A program made the position numbers and the translations under genes. DNA of 64,000 nucleotides, taken from Chania multitudinisentens RB-25. GTDB lineage: Bacteria > Pseudomonadota > Gammaproteobacteria > Enterobacterales > Enterobacteriaceae. Shown here in pieces: positions 60,034 to 64,000 of the stretch (positions within the stretch are counted from its first letter, which is position 1; the number at the start of each line of letters is the position of its first letter). The stretch spans positions 4,092,001 through 4,156,000 of the forward strand of contig NZ_CP007044.2 of the NCBI RefSeq assembly GCF_000520015.2, written 5' to 3'. Below the pieces are notes generated by a model, which was given only the letters and a program-made list of their open reading frames with translations, made no database searches and was not told the DNA's origin.

Positions 60034-61394
60034 TGACCGAGCGCCTTGGCCGTTGGCTGCATTCACTGGATACCCTGGAAAAACGCATCAGCCGTACCCC
60101 AGCGGTGCGCCGCTATGGCCGCCTAACCCGCGCCACCGGGCTGGTGCTGGAAGCCACCGGGCTACAACTGCCGCTGGGCGCCACCTGCCTGATTGAACGC
60201 CATAACGCCGGAAACCTGCAAGAAGTGGAAAGTGAAGTGGTCGGGTTTAATGGTCAGCGGTTATTCCTGATGCCATTGGAGGAGGTAGACGGTATCGTCT
60301 CCGGCGCACGCGTCTATGCCCGTATTGCCCCTGAAGGCCAGAGTGCCAGCAAACAGCTTCCTTTGGGTTCAGCTCTGCTTGGCCGGGTGCTGGACGGCAG
60401 CGCCAAACCGCTCGACGGCCTGCCTGCGCCAGATACCAACCACCGCGCCCCCTTGTTCACCCCGCCGTTCAACCCATTGCAACGCACCCCCATTGAGCAA
60501 GTGCTGGACGTGGGGGTGCGCACCATCAACGGTTTGCTGACCATCGGGCGCGGCCAGCGGATGGGGCTGTTTGCAGGCTCCGGCGTCGGCAAAAGCGTGC
60601 TGCTCGGTATGATGGCGCGTTACACCCAGGCTGACGTGATTGTCGTCGGGCTGATCGGTGAACGTGGCCGTGAAGTAAAAGATTTTATCGAAAACATCCT
60701 GGGCGATGCAGGCCGTGCCCGTTCGGTGGTGATCGCGGCACCTGCCGATGTCTCACCTTTGCTGCGCATGCAGGGGGCGGCCTACGCCACGCGCATTGCA
60801 GAAGACTTCCGCGATCGCGGCCAGCACGTTTTGCTGATTATGGATTCCCTCACCCGCTATGCCATGGCACAACGGGAAATCGCCCTGGCGATTGGTGAAC
60901 CCCCGGCCACCAAAGGCTATCCCCCTTCCGTATTCGCCAAACTGCCGGTGCTGGTAGAACGCGCCGGTAACGGCATCAGCGGCGGCGGTTCGATCACCGC
61001 CTTTTACACCGTGCTGACCGAAGGTGACGACCAGCAAGATCCGATAGCCGATTCCGCTCGCGCCATTCTCGACGGTCATGTGGTGCTGTCGCGCCGCCTG
61101 GCGGAGGCCGGTCATTATCCCGCCATTGATATTGAAGCCTCGATCAGCCGCGCCATGACCGCGTTGATTGATGATGAACATTACCGCCGGGTGCGTCATT
61201 TCAAGCAGATGCTGGCGAGTTTCCAGCGCAACCGCGATCTGATCAGCGTCGGGGCTTATGCCGCAGGCAGCGATCCGCTGTTGGATAAAGCCATCGCGCT
61301 GTACCCACAAATGGAGGCTTATCTGCAACAGGGTATTTTTGAATGCAGCAGCTATCACGATGCCTGTCTGCAATTGCAGCAACTGATCCTGTAA
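60033..61394 (+). CDS. fliI: Flagellum-specific ATP synthase FliI
   Basis: 453 aa from the ATG at 60033, sharing TGATG with fliH; the frame opens at 60003 but that would overlap fliH by 30 bp. Walker A GSGVGKS (182-188, Lys187), VVGLIGERGREVKDF, Walker B VLLIMDSLTRYAMAQ and the glycine-rich SGGGSITAFYTVL, as in F1-type secretion ATPases. It powers export of flagellar subunits. Confidence 0.95.
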   Translation: MTERLGRWLHSLDTLEKRISRTPAVRRYGRLTRATGLVLEATGLQLPLGATCLIERHNAGNLQEVESEVVGFNGQRLFLMPLEEVDGIVSGARVYARIAPEGQSASKQLPLGSALLGRVLDGSAKPLDGLPAPDTNHRAPLFTPPFNPLQRTPIEQVLDVGVRTINGLLTIGRGQRMGLFAGSGVGKSVLLGMMARYTQADVIVVGLIGERGREVKDFIENILGDAGRARSVVIAAPADVSPLLRMQGAAYATRIAEDFRDRGQHVLLIMDSLTRYAMAQREIALAIGEPPATKGYPPSVFAKLPVLVERAGNGISGGGSITAFYTVLTEGDDQQDPIADSARAILDGHVVLSRRLAEAGHYPAIDIEASISRAMTALIDDEHYRRVRHFKQMLASFQRNRDLISVGAYAAGSDPLLDKAIALYPQMEAYLQQGIFECSSYHDACLQLQQLIL

Positions 61395-61412
61395 CCCAAA
61401 GGCTGAAGCACG

Positions 61413-61859
61413 ATGAACACACCATCCCCTCTGATGACCCTGCGCAATCTGGCGCAGGATGCGGTAGAACAAGCCACACAGCAGCTCGGCCAGGTTCGCC
61501 TGGCACAACAGGCAGCGGAACAGCAGCTCTCTATGCTGCTCAACTATCAGGATGAGTATCGGCAAAAGCTGAATACAACGTTGTGCACCGGCATGGAGTC
61601 AGCTCGTTGGCAAAACTACCAGCAGTTTATCGGCACGCTGGAACAGGCCATCGTACAGCACCACCAGAAAGTGCTGCACTGGAATACCAGAGTCGATCAG
61701 GCCGTGAAGCAATGGCAGGACAAACAACAGCGCCTGAATGCGTTCGAAACGCTGCATACCCGCGCCCTGAGTGCTGAACAGGTACGGGAAAACAGGCGCG
61801 ACCAAAAACTGATGGATGAGTTCGCTCAACGCAGTTCACAAAGGAATCTCCACCTATGA
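61413..61859 (+). CDS. fliJ: Flagellar export chaperone FliJ
   Basis: 148 aa, almost all alpha-helical coiled coil (LRNLAQDAVEQATQQLGQV, LSMLLNYQDEYRQKL). It is the gamma-like stalk of the FliHIJ export complex. It starts 18 bp after fliI and overlaps fliK by 4 bp. Confidence 0.92.
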   Translation: MNTPSPLMTLRNLAQDAVEQATQQLGQVRLAQQAAEQQLSMLLNYQDEYRQKLNTTLCTGMESARWQNYQQFIGTLEQAIVQHHQKVLHWNTRVDQAVKQWQDKQQRLNAFETLHTRALSAEQVRENRRDQKLMDEFAQRSSQRNLHL

Positions 61860-63001
61860 ATCTGAATCTTCTGCCCGGCCTGCTGCCTATTGGCGGCGGC
61901 CAGACCCGCGTTGGCTCACCTCCGTTGCTGGCCGAAACCGAGCCGCTGGCGGCCTTTGCTCAACTACTGGGTGAACGTTTTTTACCTGATACGCCACAAG
62001 CTGAGCCCTCCTTAGCGGCCGGTACTTCTGAGGCCAGTACGTTACCTCATGCCTCTCTTAACCCACTACCTATCTTGTTCAACGAACCGGCGCTACCGAA
62101 GCGGCAAGATATCTCGCATCACGATGAGCAGACACCGCCGCTAGCGGAAACACCGGGTGCAGCCTTATTGCCACCAGACCCGCTACTGCAATCCCTGGTC
62201 GCCCTCTTGCCTGCGCCACCGCTCGCTCTGCCTGATGCCACCGAGAAGCCCGCTGATAATACAACCACCAGCTTACCGGCCACAGCGCAGAGTCAAGCTG
62301 AGGCATTGACAGCGCCTGTGCTGCCGTCAAAAGCGCCAGCAGCCGTTACCGAAAAACCTTCTCTGCCGATGAAAAATCAGCCTTTCGCGCCCATAGTTCC
62401 CCAACCAGAGGGAATAGCCGAATACGCCACGACGCCGTTAAAGTCAGCGGCTGAACCGGCTCTGCCGCCAGCGCCGATAAACCCAACCGCTTCGGCCCCG
62501 ATTGCCAATCCGGCAGCCACGCCGTTCAACGCGGCCATCAGCCCTTCACCAACCCCACAATTAGCGGCACCGCTCGGCAGCCCGGAATGGCAGCAGGCAC
62601 TGAGCCAACAGGTATTCATGTTCCACCACAACGGCCAGCAGCGTGCCGAACTGCGCCTGCACCCGCAGGAATTAGGTACATTGCAGATCACGCTGAAGCT
62701 TGATGACAATCAAGCACAGCTGCATATCACCTCGGCACACCATCAGGTGCGGATGGCGGTAGAGGCCGCCTTACCCTACTTGCGCACCGCCTTAGAGGAA
62801 AACGGCATCAATCTCGGTCAGAGCAGCGTGGGTGCGGAATCTCAATCACAGCAACCGCGCCAACAGGCCGCTCATCACGATACGCAACCGGCATGCCATG
62901 AACAGCATGTCGACGTGCAGCAGCCCATCGAACCTATCCCAGTGCCGGTCACTTTGCAGAAGATGGGCCATTCAGCCAGCGGCATTGATATTTTCGCCTG
63001 A
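61856..63001 (+). CDS. fliK: Flagellar hook-length control protein FliK
   Basis: 381 aa. A long Pro/Ala/Thr-rich, probably disordered N-terminal ruler (about 1-240), then the conserved type III substrate-switch domain WQQALSQQVFMFHHNGQQRAELRLHPQELGTL (split here by length), ending in a Gln/His-rich tail. It measures hook length and switches export to filament proteins. It overlaps fliJ at ATGA. Confidence 0.92.
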   Translation: MNLNLLPGLLPIGGGQTRVGSPPLLAETEPLAAFAQLLGERFLPDTPQAEPSLAAGTSEASTLPHASLNPLPILFNEPALPKRQDISHHDEQTPPLAETPGAALLPPDPLLQSLVALLPAPPLALPDATEKPADNTTTSLPATAQSQAEALTAPVLPSKAPAAVTEKPSLPMKNQPFAPIVPQPEGIAEYATTPLKSAAEPALPPAPINPTASAPIANPAATPFNAAISPSPTPQLAAPLGSPEWQQALSQQVFMFHHNGQQRAELRLHPQELGTLQITLKLDDNQAQLHITSAHHQVRMAVEAALPYLRTALEENGINLGQSSVGAESQSQQPRQQAAHHDTQPACHEQHVDVQQPIEPIPVPVTLQKMGHSASGIDIFA

Positions 63002-63034
63002 ATGCCCACAAATGCCCAAGCTGACACGCTTTTC

Positions 63035-63072
63035 CCCGCCTATTCCGGCTATTGCCTGCCAGAATAGGCGGG
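63035..63072. other. Stem-loop between fliK and fliL
   Basis: CCCGCCTATTC (63035-63045) and GAATAGGCGGG (63062-63072) form a perfect 11-bp stem with a 16-nt loop, 33 bp after fliK. A U-tract is missing, so it is not a classical terminator. It may mark the end of the fliF operon or be a REP-like unit before the fliL promoter. Confidence 0.55.
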
Positions 63073-63168
63073 ATAATACCCTTCTACGCCATGCGTGTAA
63101 TTTTAAGCACGCTATACCGCGTTACCGCGTGAAAAACCGGGGTATAACAACAGGAAATTGATTACGCC

Positions 63169-63660
63169 ATGTCTCAAGATCCTCTGCCAACCACAGCAAC
63201 GAAAAAGCGCCCACTCTGGGTGATCCTGTCAGTTCTGCTCGCGCTTACCGCGTGCGGTGCTGCGGGTTATCGCTGGTGGGTGATGCAAACCTCCAAAGAC
63301 GGCCCAGCGGCTGCCACAGTAAAAAAACCACTGCCAGCCGCGCCGGTGTTTATGCCGCTTGAGACTTTTACCGTCAATCTGGTGACCCCGGACAACAACC
63401 TTGAGCGCGTGCTGTATATCGGCCTGACGCTACGCTTGCCCGATGAAGAAACGCGCCGTCAATTAAACGACTTTTTACCGGAAGTGCGCAGCCGCCTGCT
63501 GATGCTGCTTGCACAGCAGGAAGCGGAACAATTAGCCAACGAATCCGGTAAACAGCAACTGGTCACGCAGATTAAAGACGTGCTGAGTCTGCCGCTGGTT
63601 AAGGGACAACCGCCGCAGGTGATCAGCGACGTGCTGTTCACTGCCTTTATCCTGCGGTAA
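63169..63660 (+). CDS. fliL: Flagellar basal-body-associated protein FliL
   Basis: 163 aa. One membrane helix (about 15-36, VILSVLLALTACGAAGY) and a periplasmic domain with FTVNLVTPDNNLERVLYIGLTL. It surrounds the stator and supports torque. It starts the fliLMNOPQR unit, 6 bp before fliM. Confidence 0.93.
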   Translation: MSQDPLPTTATKKRPLWVILSVLLALTACGAAGYRWWVMQTSKDGPAAATVKKPLPAAPVFMPLETFTVNLVTPDNNLERVLYIGLTLRLPDEETRRQLNDFLPEVRSRLLMLLAQQEAEQLANESGKQQLVTQIKDVLSLPLVKGQPPQVISDVLFTAFILR

Positions 63661-63666
63661 TGATTT

Positions 63667-64000
63667 ATGGGCGATAGCATTCTTTCACAGGCAGAGATTG
63701 ACGCTTTGCTCAACGGCGAAGCCGAAAGCGCCGAGCCGGTTGTCGCCCACCACCGTGATAACGACGTAAAACCCTACGATCCCAATACCCAGCGCCGCGT
63801 GGTGCGTGAGCGTTTACAGGCGCTGGAAATCATCAATGAACGGTTTGCCCGCCATTTTCGCATCGAGTTGTTCAACCTGCTGCGCCGCAGCCCGGACATT
63901 ACGGTCGGCCCGCTCAAAATCCAGCCATACCATGAGTTTGCCCGCAACCTGCCGGTGCCCACCAACCTGAATCTGGTGCATTTGAGTCCGCTGCGTGGCA
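63667..64000 (+). CDS. fliM: Flagellar motor switch protein FliM, N-terminal part (runs off right edge)
   Basis: About 111 codons visible. MGDSILSQAEIDALLNG is the conserved CheY-P binding N-terminus, followed by the start of the middle domain (RRVVRERLQALEIINERFAR). It forms the C ring with FliG and FliN. The rest and fliNOPQR lie beyond the window. Confidence 0.93.
   Translation, partial: MGDSILSQAEIDALLNGEAESAEPVVAHHRDNDVKPYDPNTQRRVVRERLQALEIINERFARHFRIELFNLLRRSPDITVGPLKIQPYHEFARNLPVPTNLNLVHLSPLRG

Overview
The window is from an enterobacterium, most likely Serratia or a close relative in the Yersiniaceae. The evidence is near-identical protein matches, from memory, to E. coli AstC, PutA, PutP, EfeB, PhoH, ChaA, Cbl and the Fli proteins. 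The gene block putA-putP-efeUOB-phoH and the fli cluster are also arranged in enterobacterial fashion. No tRNA, rRNA or CRISPR array was seen.

Layout. 1-1932: start of the arginine succinyltransferase (ast) catabolic operon on the minus strand, with a sigma-54 promoter and an ArgR-type palindrome upstream. 2314-4708: an HSL-type esterase and a MocR-type regulator. 4853-12871: eight minus-strand genes, every junction overlapping, encoding a KAS III enzyme, an epimerase/dehydrogenase, a metallo-beta-lactamase-fold hydrolase, a PaaK-like adenylate-forming enzyme, a PAP2 phosphatase, a fatty acid hydroxylase and two desaturases. This looks like a dedicated lipid pathway that I cannot assign to a known product, and it is the best candidate for an undescribed system.

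13292-23925: a Wzx/Wzy-type exopolysaccharide cluster (three glycosyltransferases, polymerase, TupA-like ATP-grasp protein, flippase, Wzc tyrosine kinase), then an epimerase and a ToxR-like membrane-bound regulator. wza, wzb and an initiating sugar-phosphate transferase are not here. About 1 kb of A/T-rich DNA follows.

24945-32125: cbl, chaC, a Fur-box siderophore-interacting protein, chaA, an IS3-family element with a duplicated end that split a stem-loop after chaA, and phoH. 32733-42308: efeUOB iron uptake with a Fur box, and divergent putP/putA with five PutA operator-like motifs. 42887-46649: a three-lipoprotein CsgG/DUF4810/DUF799 operon, then a TetR regulator divergent from a YhcN-family gene and a nitronate monooxygenase, with three repeated operator-like motifs between them.

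46732-64000: cystine uptake (tcyJLN), D-cysteine desulfhydrase, fliZ, fliA, fliC, divergent fliDST, then fliE divergent from fliFGHIJK and fliLM, running off the right edge. FliA (sigma-28) made here would read the two sigma-28 promoters found between fliC and fliD. The fliC leader contains a mobile-repeat-like palindrome.
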